A stretch of DNA of 28,225 nucleotides from Gracilaria caudata (Eukaryota; Rhodophyta; Florideophyceae; Gracilariales; Gracilariaceae), in assembly GCA_030374735.1 (NCBI GenBank), contig JASCIV010000261.1:1-28225 (forward strand). Direction: 5' to 3'. The notes beneath the pieces were generated by a model. It was not told the DNA's origin. It searched no databases and worked only from the letters and a program-made list of their open reading frames with translations. Every line of letters begins with the position of its first letter. The stretch's first letter is position 1. The position numbers and the translations under genes are program-made. Shown one piece after another: positions 9,456 to 17,639 of this stretch.

Positions 9456-10671
9456 AAAGAGACTTTCTACAGCCAAACCTTTCTTCCTTGTCCATCTTGC
9501 TAAAAGGCCCTCTGCACTGAGATTTGAGATCAGAAAAACACCCTGAAAACACTCCTCATTACCGAAAAACACTGACAGAAGATTTTGCAGCTTCCGCTAG
9601 CACTAAGCAGATTGACATCTAGTACGAAGGTATGCCTCTTTGTGAAACCCATAAAGCATTGCGGCGAAAACTCTTTTCCACGATGTGACAGGGGCGAAGT
9701 TGTACTCTAGCACTTCTATAAATTAAAAGGTGACTTCTCATTCAACCTCGAAGGTAGTTATAGGCGCAATCTGTGAAGAGCTGTTATTGGAACTATGTTC
9801 GCAGGGTTTGGAGTTTCGAAAACTTAGAAAGAGAGAAAGAAGAATGTGAATTCGAGACTGGTTTTGAAAACACAAACGACACTTATTGAGCTTCGAAGCT
9901 TCCATTCTAGGGTTGGACAGAGGCTGAGATATTTTGCCTTACTCTGTTTTTCTCTCCAGGAATCTTCTCGGCATCCATGCAGAGAGAAAAGCAGAAAGGC
10001 GAAACCACGGTCACCGGTATATGCTCGTCTGTGTTCTTGAAAGCAACCTTGAGGTCTTCTGAGGTGATCCGTTAAACAATTCCGGAAGGTGATGGACGCA
10101 AACTCCAAGAGGATTCACTTGAAGAAAGGTGTGGGAAGTCTTTCCTACCGACCACATTGTTAAATGGGAACGCTACCCTTCACAGGCCTGGAGCGCTTGC
10201 AATGAGCTACGAAGGGTAGTCCAGAGTCAGCAGTGTTTTATGCTGGCCACAATTCGTCAATCCGGAGAAGGCGTTTTTGGTCCGTTTTTCGTTCCTACGG
10301 TATTTGCGATATCATACAGTACCCAGGATACTCAAACCTGTAATTTCGAGTGCAATTATTGCTGCTCAAAGAAAAGATTTCATTTCGTCGAGATCTGAGA
10401 ACGATTTGTTCCCGAAACCGTTCCTCAGTTTTGGTATACCCTTCGTACTTCCTCCTCGTTGTAACCCTTTCACCTCCCACAGAGTGCATCTTCGTGGAAT
10501 CCATCAACAATGAAAAGTCTAAGCTGAAGATCTTTCAAAAATTTGGTCTGGTCAACAAACACATCAGCAGTGGAACAACAAACGAGAACACGACAGTTTC
10601 TGCAACGCAGAGTATTTGCACGAGTAATCTACAGCACCGCTACTCTCCGGTACACTTTTTTTGTCATTATC
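9456..10671. other. intergenic region upstream of the RsfS gene
   Basis: No gene is supported. Small frames on both strands overlap and have no recognisable content. It holds several copies of the TACGAAGG(G)TA motif: 9623-9632, 10208-10218 and, inverted, 10437-10447. There is also a related CGAAGGTAG at 9749-9757. The right end is the RsfS promoter and leader. Confidence 0.45.
10173..10219. repeat. inverted repeat CTACCCTTC ... GAAGGGTAG
   Basis: Exact 9-bp arms at 10173-10181 and 10211-10219, separated by 29 bp. The right arm is part of the TACGAAGGGTA motif. It could form a hairpin or be a paired protein-binding site. Confidence 0.65.
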
Positions 10672-11640
10672 ATGCCAGCCACGATGTCGAAATATATTAC
10701 AGCCTTCGTTCCGAATGTGGCTCTCTTGCACACGTATAGGTCGCCTTCGGTGGTGTCAAACAAGCCAAACAGGCCAAACACAATGTCTTCATGGAGACGT
10801 CGACGAATCTGTGTGATGAGCATGGAAAATCCTTACGAGGATCGTATGATGGAAACGAATTCTTTGAGTAATGCTCATTCATCACAAGTGTTTGAGGATG
10901 AGCACATTGTGAACATTGAAGACGGCGAATTCGATTTTGACGAGAATGAATTCTACCAGAATGATGAAGGATTGGAAATAGTGGACATTCCGTCAGACGG
11001 TGTTCCTCGCAAACGACAGAGAGAGCGAAAGAGAGAACGGAAGAATGTCACTCAGCTCTTAGACGAAATCTCCACAGAACCAGTTTCGACATTTACAAGT
11101 GATGCAGATGATATGCCACCCATTGAACAAGATGAGAGCGCCGAATCCGTGCGAACGGTAGTTCGTGCGATAGACCAAAGAAAAGGGGAGAACATTGTTG
11201 CTTTTCGTGTGAGCAAGTTGACATATATAACCAGTTTCGTGGTCATAGCTAGCGCAAACAATACACCACAAATGAGAGCAATTGCCAACTTGGTGGAAGA
11301 AGAGCTGCACAAAAAGCACGATATACGATCACGGAAAAAGGATGGTGTACCGGAGTCTGGATGGATTCTACTTGATTGTAAGTTATGAGGCTTTACGATG
11401 TTATTGAGGTTTAGGTTTCACTCTAGAGTGATGCTAACTTTACATTCTTACCACATTGTTTCAACAGATGGTGACTTCATGGTTAATATATTTTCTGAAG
11501 CTCAAAGGAGAAACTATAACCTGGAGACTTTGTGGCAAAAGGCTGAAGAAATGGATGTTTCGGATTGCATTGTGGCCAAGCCGGACGAAATACGTGCTGA
11601 AACGTCGGGCGCGGCGTTGGATGATTGGCTGAGTGAGTAA
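10672..11640 (+). CDS. rsfS: ribosome-silencing factor RsfS/Iojap, probably plastid-targeted (two exons)
   Basis: RsfS binds protein uL14 of the large ribosomal subunit and blocks subunit joining; the plant homologue Iojap acts in chloroplasts and the animal one in mitochondria. Exons 10672-11377 and 11468-11640 give 292 residues. The RsfS domain occupies about 155-265: VRAIDQRKGENIVAF, SFVVIASANN, MRAIANLVEEEL, and across the splice site WILLDYGDFMVNIF, the family hallmark (WxLLDYGDxxVHIF). The first ~50 residues are rich in Ser, Arg and Asn with almost no acid and contain AFVPN, consistent with a red-algal plastid transit peptide. An acidic linker (about 75-150) follows. Mitochondrial targeting is the alternative. 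Start: first ATG of the frame; a second in-frame ATG is at 10684. Its 3' end converges with the Mesd-like gene 114 bp away. Confidence 0.9.
11378..11467 (+). other. spliceosomal intron of the RsfS gene
   Basis: 90 bp, phase 1, with donor GTAAGT, a branch-point-like GCTAAC, a T-rich tract and acceptor TTTCAACAG. Splicing rebuilds the conserved LLDYGD motif (codon TAT formed from both exons). Confidence 0.95.
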
Positions 11641-11754
11641 GTGCTTCAACCCCTGCACAAGAGGTGGCGGTGAGAAAAATGACGATCATTGCAGACTCTG
11701 TTAGTCGCAAGGCACAAGCAACAATCGGGAAGATTCAATTTCATGAAGTGAGAG

Positions 11755-12390
11755 TTATAGTTCTGATTTTTCTTCCATGCTTGTGACGGTTGCGGCGTTA
11801 TCAGCATCATTACTGTCTTCATCGTCGTCGTCGTCATCTTCGTCTGAAGGTGTAGGTTTCGGAGTGAAAGGGACATTATCAATGACGGTTCGCATTATTT
11901 CATGCTGCGTTATCATATAATCCTTCGCCATGTGACCATCTCGTATGGTTTCGCAGTTGGCAACAACTTGTCTACCCTGAGGAACAAACCAAAGTCGGCA
12001 TCCAATGCCAGCAGCGGCGAGTTGATTTCTAAACTTTTGCGTAATCATCTGGCCTATTTTCTCTTCGGAACCATACTGTGGAGTGAGAACAGCTGTGACA
12101 ACTTTTGGTTGTTTCATGGCCATTCCCATGACAGTGTTGATGTCCATACCCATCTCGATTTTCCTCTGACGGCGAGGAAATGGGTTTTTGCGAGTTTGTT
12201 CGGTTTCGCCCCATTCCTCCCAGGCCTTGTTTGGATCATCGTTTCTTTGTCCCGTATCCTCCTTGTAGGTAACCTCCGTTCGAATCGGCGGTAGAGCATC
12301 GTCTGGTGCGGATGCATCTACATTGGAAGCGCGCAAAACAAGTGTGGCTATGAGTAGAAGCAGTGGCGCAAACCGAGTGCTGGAGATCAT
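11755..12390 (-). CDS. Mesd-like ER chaperone (putative)
   Basis: 211 residues. Residues 1-27 are a clear signal peptide (LLLLIATLVL core, then small residues), and the last four residues are KSEL, a variant of the KDEL/REDL-type ER-retrieval signal. The body (about 55-175) resembles the Mesd family, chaperones that fold LDL-receptor-type beta-propellers in animals. Shared features are a Trp-containing acidic helix (AWEEWGETEQ), a beta strand after K-x-x-K (PKVVTAVLTP), a helix ITQKFRNQL, then GCRLWFVPQGRQVV and a final helix reaching DNV. The C-terminus has an acidic run (about 183-196). The similarity is by pattern, not strong identity; another small ER-lumen protein is possible. It is tail-to-tail with RsfS. 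Confidence 0.62.
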   Translation of the reverse strand: MISSTRFAPLLLLIATLVLRASNVDASAPDDALPPIRTEVTYKEDTGQRNDDPNKAWEEWGETEQTRKNPFPRRQRKIEMGMDINTVMGMAMKQPKVVTAVLTPQYGSEEKIGQMITQKFRNQLAAAGIGCRLWFVPQGRQVVANCETIRDGHMAKDYMITQHEIMRTVIDNVPFTPKPTPSDEDDDDDDEDSNDADNAATVTSMEEKSEL

Positions 12391-12918
12391 TTGGCAGAGA
12401 TGTTGATTACACTATTTCGGCGCGCACGGGGGTTGCAGACTGCGGTGGCGATGTGGATGGTGCAAAAGGCGGAGGACGAAAGGGGGGGTTGACTTACAAC
12501 AAGAGTGGGACGGACCGCGGACCGCACCACAGTCCTGCGAGCAACAAGGCTGCGCGGGTTGATTTTCGTTTATTGACAGTTGTAGCGAAATGGCGGGCTG
12601 TTGTCCCCTGCTTCTGAAATAAACTGGCATTATGGTGGTGTGACAGACGCCATGCTTGATGTCGAAGCGCACATTTGCTGAAGTGGCTCCATAGGGTTTC
12701 GGATGATTCGTTCCTTGCAGGAGCCCCCTCGTGGTCTGTGGCGAAGGTGAGAGAAACGAACAGCAGCAACAATACGCGAAATTTTCTGGAAGCGGGGCTT
12801 CAGCTTTTGGTTGACTTCATCACAAGCACAAAATTGTTGCAGGTGGCGCGTGACGTGACAACGATGGCATTATGATGATGCCTGTATCACACCGAGCAGT
12901 GTTACTACTGCGAGCGCG

Positions 12919-12938
12919 CAAAGGTACAAAGGTACAAG
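12919..12938. repeat. CAAAGGTAC tandem motif
   Basis: Two head-to-tail copies of CAAAGGTA in 20 bp. It is related to the GGTACCAAA tandem at 3033 and the site at 17397. Confidence 0.6.
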
Positions 12939-13310
12939 CATGAGTATGAACAGCGTTGGGCAAGATTTAAGTGGGGACAGAACAGCTTGCTCGGCAGGGG
13001 TGAAACGGGAAGTTATGACCGTGTAATTGGCATCTTGACATGCGATTGGCGCATTAGACTGCTTGCAGCATCTTGTGCGCAGGAATTTCTCTCGTGACAA
13101 TCCAGCGCTGGTGTGATTGGTACGCATGATGGGACGGCACGGAAGCTGCCGCGTGATGTGAGGCGCGAAAGGTGCGTCGGAGCGGAGCTCGCCAAGGCGC
13201 CGCATTTCAGGCACAGGAGAGAGGAAGTAAGGTTACTGCGGGGCATAACACCACGGAGCGGTATCCAGCGCTGCAGACGCAGCTGCCGCAGCTGGCGCAT
13301 ATCTCCCACG

Positions 13311-13329
13311 TCATGATATCATATCATGA
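13311..13329. repeat. 19-bp AT-rich palindrome
   Basis: Perfect 9-bp arms TCATGATAT / ATATCATGA around a central C, in an otherwise GC-rich region upstream of the kinase gene. It may be a dimeric factor site. Confidence 0.75.
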
Positions 13330-14005
13330 TGGCGTGCAGCGCACAGGGACAACGGCGACGGAGTTGTCGCTCGGGAGTTTTCCACGCGTTGGCCGCACTG
13401 GGAGAGAAGGCGCTCACCGTCTGCGCACAAGCAGCGCGTCGAGCACCTCGCCAAGCTCGCGCCCGGCAGGCGCACGCTCTCGCGACCCGCTTGAATCCAG
13501 CCACATTCTGCGCACGCACGCGCGGCGCGCCAGCAATGCGCAAGCCCAATTCGACGCTGCGCAACACGACGCTCCACGTAGCGCGGCACGCCCATCGCCC
13601 CGATCGGGGCGCATCACGCCGTTTATTAGCGCCCGATTGGCGCGCGCTGCGTTGCGCGCGCGTCAGCGACCGCTCGCTGTAGCAGCGTCGTGCCGCGTTT
13701 ATGCCACCGCGCGTCCGCACCGCCAGTGCCGCGCGCCCGTCGCCCGCCGTGTCGCAGCAGCGCGCAGTTTAGCGCCAACCCCGCTTTGCTCAGTGCCGCC
13801 CCTCCTCCGCGCGCTTGCTGTTGTCCTCGTCGTCTTCCTCGCCCACCCGCCGGCTTTCCCGTTTCGCCGCCTGCTTCTTCAATCCTTCTTCGTGCCCATT
13901 CTCCACTCCTCCCTTCCCCCTCGCTCCATCCCCAACCTACTGAAGTCCCCGCTGCTGTAGCCACAACCATCCACATCAACCACCACCGCCCCCGCGCCAC
14001 CCGAT

Positions 14006-15616
14006 ATGAATGGCTCCCGCGTCGCGCGCAGCTCTCACGAAGAGGCGCTTGGCCTCGTTCGTCGCGTCCCCGCCGTCAAATCCGCATGGGTGTACGCTCG
14101 ACCCGTCGGCAACTTGCGCTGGCGCGCTACGAAGCGCTGCTGGGCCGAGCTTCGCGGCAACACCCTTCTTCTTCACGTCGTCGGCGAGCAAAGCTCCCGA
14201 GCAAACCCTGAACAGCTTGCTCGCCGTACCGCCTCCGAAAACGTCATGATGATCAATCTCAAGGACTCTCGCATCCGCAGCGAGACCAAGAAGAACCGCA
14301 TTCGCATCAAACGCTCCTCAGGTGACCACTCCATGGAACTCAAGATGAAGGATTCCGTCGAGACTAAGAAGTGGCATTCGGCGCTCGTGCGCGCTGCAAC
14401 CCATCGAGCTACATCTCTCAATGACTTTGAGATTTTGTCCCAGGTCGGCAAGGGTGCTAGTGGCCGCGTCTTCCTCGTACGCGACAGGCTCACCGGAGAG
14501 CATTTGGCTCTTAAAGTCATCGAGAAGAGTTTTGTGTACGAAAACGACGATGCTTATCGTCATGCGCTCGATGAGCGTCTTGTTTTGGAGATGGCTTGCG
14601 ACCATCCCTTCATCCTCAATCTCAGATACGCCTTTCAGACCTCGAAGCGACTTTACCTCGTCACCGAATTTTGCGACGGCGGTGATTTATTTGACTACCT
14701 CAAAAGACGCGGTAAGCCCTTTAAGGAACCTGAGGGAAGACGTATTGCCGCCGAAATCTTGCTCGCGCTGGAATATATTCACAGCCTTGGTGTCGTGTAC
14801 CGTGACCTTAAGCTGGAAAATGTTCTGCTTGACCTGGACGGCCATGTGCGAATTGCCGACTTCGGTTTGTCAAAGCTTCTGGGCAAGCGAAGGCACAACT
14901 CGCGCAGACCACCTCCAATCCCCTCACCGAACCTACGTATTGCTCCGCCGAAACCTGTCAACATGACCAAAACCTTTTGTGGTACCAGAGAGTACATTGC
15001 CCCAGAAATGTTGAATGGCAGCGAGTACGGCCAATCTGTTGACCTGTGGGCGTTTGGCATTTTGTTGTACGAAATTTTGTGCGGTAGAACGCCCTTTTAC
15101 TCTCGCAATCGTGAGGAAGTGTACAGCAAGATTGAGAGCGGTCCTTTACGGTTTCCAAGGAACTTGTCTGCGGAGGTTGTGTCGCTGATACGCGGTTTAC
15201 TGGATCGGAACCCTAACACAAGGTTAGGTCTTGGTCCTCAAGGAATTAATGAGATCAAGCACCATGAATTTTTCCACGGCATGGATTGGGAGTCACTGTT
15301 CATGAAGGAGGATCATCCAGACAACATTGTCGTGGAAAGAAATCCTATTAGCATTGCTGGCGAGAACAGTGCGTCTTCTAATTCGGATCAGGAGAAGCTC
15401 AAGACAAGCAAGCCAGTCAATGAAATTGATATGGCTGGCAGGGAAGCTGATATGTTGCTTGAGGACGAGGCGCAAGAAGATAGGAAGCGACCAGACGTGT
15501 TCGCATTGTTTGTGTCAACAAAGAAGAAGGCCGCTAACATCGCAGGCTACTCGTATGCCGCCGTGCCCCAACCTCCAAAGCCGGATGTGCAGGAAAGTGC
15601 ACAACCATTACGGTAG
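14006..15616 (+). CDS. PH-domain AGC Ser/Thr protein kinase (Akt/SGK-like)
   Basis: 536 residues. A pleckstrin-homology domain (about 24-132) is followed by an AGC kinase domain (about 141-424) and an AGC C-terminal tail, the Akt architecture; Akt-type kinases respond to phosphoinositides at membranes. Visible catalytic features: glycine loop GKGASGRV (148-155), Lys170 in LALK, helix-C Glu190, YRDLKLEN with Asp267, DFG 285-287, T-loop TKTFCGT with T323, and APE 332-334. The tail ends in IAGYSYAAV (512-520), a hydrophobic motif with S516 as the likely phosphosite and Ile in place of the usual Phe. Oddities: about 25 extra Pro/Arg-rich residues between DFG and the T-loop, and GTREY where most AGC kinases have GTPEY. 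The start ATG follows a pyrimidine-rich leader. Confidence 0.92.
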   Translation: MNGSRVARSSHEEALGLVRRVPAVKSAWVYARPVGNLRWRATKRCWAELRGNTLLLHVVGEQSSRANPEQLARRTASENVMMINLKDSRIRSETKKNRIRIKRSSGDHSMELKMKDSVETKKWHSALVRAATHRATSLNDFEILSQVGKGASGRVFLVRDRLTGEHLALKVIEKSFVYENDDAYRHALDERLVLEMACDHPFILNLRYAFQTSKRLYLVTEFCDGGDLFDYLKRRGKPFKEPEGRRIAAEILLALEYIHSLGVVYRDLKLENVLLDLDGHVRIADFGLSKLLGKRRHNSRRPPPIPSPNLRIAPPKPVNMTKTFCGTREYIAPEMLNGSEYGQSVDLWAFGILLYEILCGRTPFYSRNREEVYSKIESGPLRFPRNLSAEVVSLIRGLLDRNPNTRLGLGPQGINEIKHHEFFHGMDWESLFMKEDHPDNIVVERNPISIAGENSASSNSDQEKLKTSKPVNEIDMAGREADMLLEDEAQEDRKRPDVFALFVSTKKKAANIAGYSYAAVPQPPKPDVQESAQPLR

Positions 15617-15621
15617 ATGTA

Positions 15622-15666
15622 TGTAAATGTAAGAAGGAACAAGAGAAACGTAATATGTGAATGTAA
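15622..15666 (+). terminator. possible polyadenylation region of the kinase gene
   Basis: TGTAA occurs three times just after the stop codon (15622, 15628, 15662). The same pentamer lies immediately after the stop of the GYF gene (25296-25300). TGTAA is a known poly(A) signal in green algae; its use here is inference. Confidence 0.3.
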
Positions 15667-16086
15667 CGAGTGCTAGACTTGTCATATGCAGCACATTTGT
15701 GATTATACTGATAGACTCTAACAAACAACTATCCCTATACAGTTTTGAAGCGAAACGCCGCCTTGTTTGACTTCAGATAGCATTTGCAGCAACTTGGGAA
15801 CGAGTGTCGAGAAGGAACTATGTATCTAACCTCAACGGGTGTTCCCGCAAATCATATAGGCCGTCCTCACTTAGAGGAAGGACGTCGGTATTGTTGGGCT
15901 TAACTTACTAATGGCACGCTGCCTCGGAGTCGGGGGTAAGAGGGATGGCGAACGCTAGCAATGGAAAGCGCTAGTTAATCTAAGTTCTCATGCGAGAAAG
16001 CAACTAAAGGGTCAGCTTAGTTTATCATTATCATGATATTGGCTGTCTTTAGGAGAAATCATGACAGGGGACAGTCGGCGGATGCT

Positions 16087-16135
16087 GAAATTGTGATTGC
16101 CATCATGGCGATCACAATTTCCGATATGATATCGG
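16087..16135. repeat. long hairpin plus adjoining palindrome
   Basis: Stem arms at 16087-16101 (GAAATTGTGATTGCC) and 16107-16121, 15 bp with a single T-G pair and a 5-nt loop. It is followed directly by the palindrome CCGATAT-G-ATATCGG (16121-16135). Confidence 0.85.
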
Positions 16136-16603
16136 GTGGTCATGACGTGCGTGGGAGATTTGCGTTACCTATGCCACAGGGATTTCGCCAGTATCCACAT
16201 AACGTACTCTTGTACTGCACTTGCACACATTCACAATTTGCTTTTTGCACTTCCGGTGGCCAGAACGCTCCGTTGAGTTCTTTGCTTCATTGTGATTGAG
16301 CAGAAGTCTTTTTGCTTTTGCCGTTGACTAAACGGCTATGTCACAAGATGCCCTCAAGCCTTTGAGGTCCCGGGTGGGCAGGGAGGGCGCAGCGTCAAAG
16401 AATGATAACCGCGAAAGAAGTGAGGATGCGACGGGAGTTGACAACAGTGTCTAGTTCTGATTTGCGATTATCTCACGAGAGCAAGCTGCTCTTATCGTCG
16501 TGTTCCGGGATCATTCAGTCGGAAGAAGAAGATCTCCGCATCGCAGACGGCAGACAGTTGTGCACACACCATAACATCAACCTCTTCGTTCGTACCCAAC
16601 TAT

Positions 16604-16614
16604 TACGAAGGTAC
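16604..16614 (+). repeat. TACGAAGGTAC motif copy
   Basis: Single-G version of the dispersed TACGAAGGGTA motif, in the gap upstream of the transporter gene. Confidence 0.5.
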
Positions 16615-16687
16615 ATCCTCGTGCATCCAATTTCCCTTGTACCATCATTCAGGGCAGGGCAAACCAATAGAGGCACAGCAACTGTCA

Positions 16688-16706
16688 GGGGTTATTAAAT
16701 AACCCC
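16688..16706. repeat. 19-bp palindrome GGGGTTATT-A-AATAACCCC
   Basis: Perfect 9-bp arms around one base. As RNA it cannot fold tightly with a one-base loop, so a symmetric protein-binding site is more likely than a stem-loop. Confidence 0.8.
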
Positions 16707-17396
16707 GGACAAATTTTGGAAAGTAGGACCATTTCAACCGCTGAGAGAAACGACGTTAACCCGGGTGATGGCTGTCGTACAAAAGTGGGCATGAGGTTGC
16801 AATAACAGGGGGAGTAAACTGCTCCTCAGCATTGCTGCTCAATTCCATGAACTTAAGCACCCTGTGCAAAGTTACTTTTCCGCAACTATCAGGCAGTTCG
16901 CAGAATGTTGAGGAGAACCTGCACTAGCCCACGACTAGACAAGCGTTGAGAACCTCAAACCCCGATTATGGGTCTGTACACCCTCAGTTAAAAACGGCCC
17001 TGACACGCAAGAAAAATCGGACGACGAGGTAAATGAAACAGATTGAACATCTATTTGCCATGGGGCACGTTGCGATTTGGTTCTCTAAGTCGCGACATTA
17101 CAAAGGGCCAGCGTACTTTTTCTCTACGGGAACCACGTGAACCAGATTTCACATCCCCACAAGAGACATGGAGCTGCTTCGCGTAGTACAGTAGCTTCCC
17201 CTTCGCCACATGGAACGTGTTCGGTTGACGTGTGACGGAAGCGGTTCGGCCCTAAATGTCTTCGGTATCCTGGACTACGATACATTGGGCAAGTTGAGTC
17301 CGGCTTGCCACGCATGCTCTCAAAAATTGTCTTGCGTGCAGATGCTCCGGCCCATGTCGTCACAAGAGTGTTGTGCAAAACGGCACCCCGTAAAGT

Positions 17397-17416
17397 TACA
17401 AGGGTACCAAAGGTAC
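17397..17416. repeat. TACAAGGGTAC / CCAAAGGTAC motif pair
   Basis: Two overlapping units of the dispersed motif family about 225 bp upstream of the transporter start. GTACCAAAGGTAC here is the exact reverse complement of the tract at 3041-3053. Confidence 0.55.
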
Positions 17417-17639
17417 ACGACGTTTCATGCGTTCGCAGCCTGGTGTAGAAGTGTTGCGCTCCGTTCGGCTTCGTTCCCAGGCTGCGGCATCGCAAGAACT
17501 GCTGTACCCTTGCATTACACATACAGAGCATTCTAAATTCTTGTTTTCATGTCAAGGTTTTTTTCCTGTCGAGGCTAATTCGTGCATAACCAACGGCAGT
17601 GTAAAGGGCTTGTATAGGCGCTGAGCAAGATCCGAGACA

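Larger units (their letters stand above)
12391..14005. promoter_or_regulatory. divergent promoter region between the Mesd-like and kinase genes
   Basis: A 1.6-kb gap without a supportable gene. The right 600 bp is very GC-rich and ends in a pyrimidine-rich leader directly before the kinase ATG. GATTGG (inverted CCAAT) occurs at 13044-13049, 13115-13120 and 13635-13640. A 262-codon frame at 13172-13960 is rejected as GC-driven. Two copies of AAAGGTAC sit at 12920-12935. A palindrome is listed separately. Confidence 0.5.
15617..17639. other. 2-kb intergenic region with palindromes
   Basis: No gene is supported. Overlapping frames on opposite strands at 17124-17536 have no recognisable content. 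It contains two strong inverted repeats (16087-16135 and 16688-16706), shorter palindromes such as TATCATGATA at 16029-16038, and motif copies at 16604 and 17397. The right end is the transporter promoter. An undetected non-coding RNA is possible. Confidence 0.45.

Noticed and set aside
9237..10108. Minus-strand frames over the end of the SEL1-like gene and the following gap
   Set aside because: Shadow of the real gene or random; the small similarity between strands near 9950-10000 comes from a short TTTTCTCTC/GAGAGAAAA inverted repeat.
12870..13214. 114-codon minus-strand frame with a hydrophobic C-terminus
   Set aside because: Looked briefly like a tail-anchored protein, but its N-terminal part has no coding character and it sits in the promoter region of the Mesd-like gene.
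13172..13960. 262-codon plus-strand frame upstream of the kinase
   Set aside because: Lies in very GC-rich DNA where all frames stay open; the translation is Arg/Ala/Pro/Ser-rich without domains and overlaps the pyrimidine-rich kinase leader.
17124..17531. 135-codon minus-strand frame, with a 108-codon plus-strand frame over the same DNA
   Set aside because: The two frames contradict each other, neither has recognisable motifs, and the tract carries the dispersed intergenic motif.
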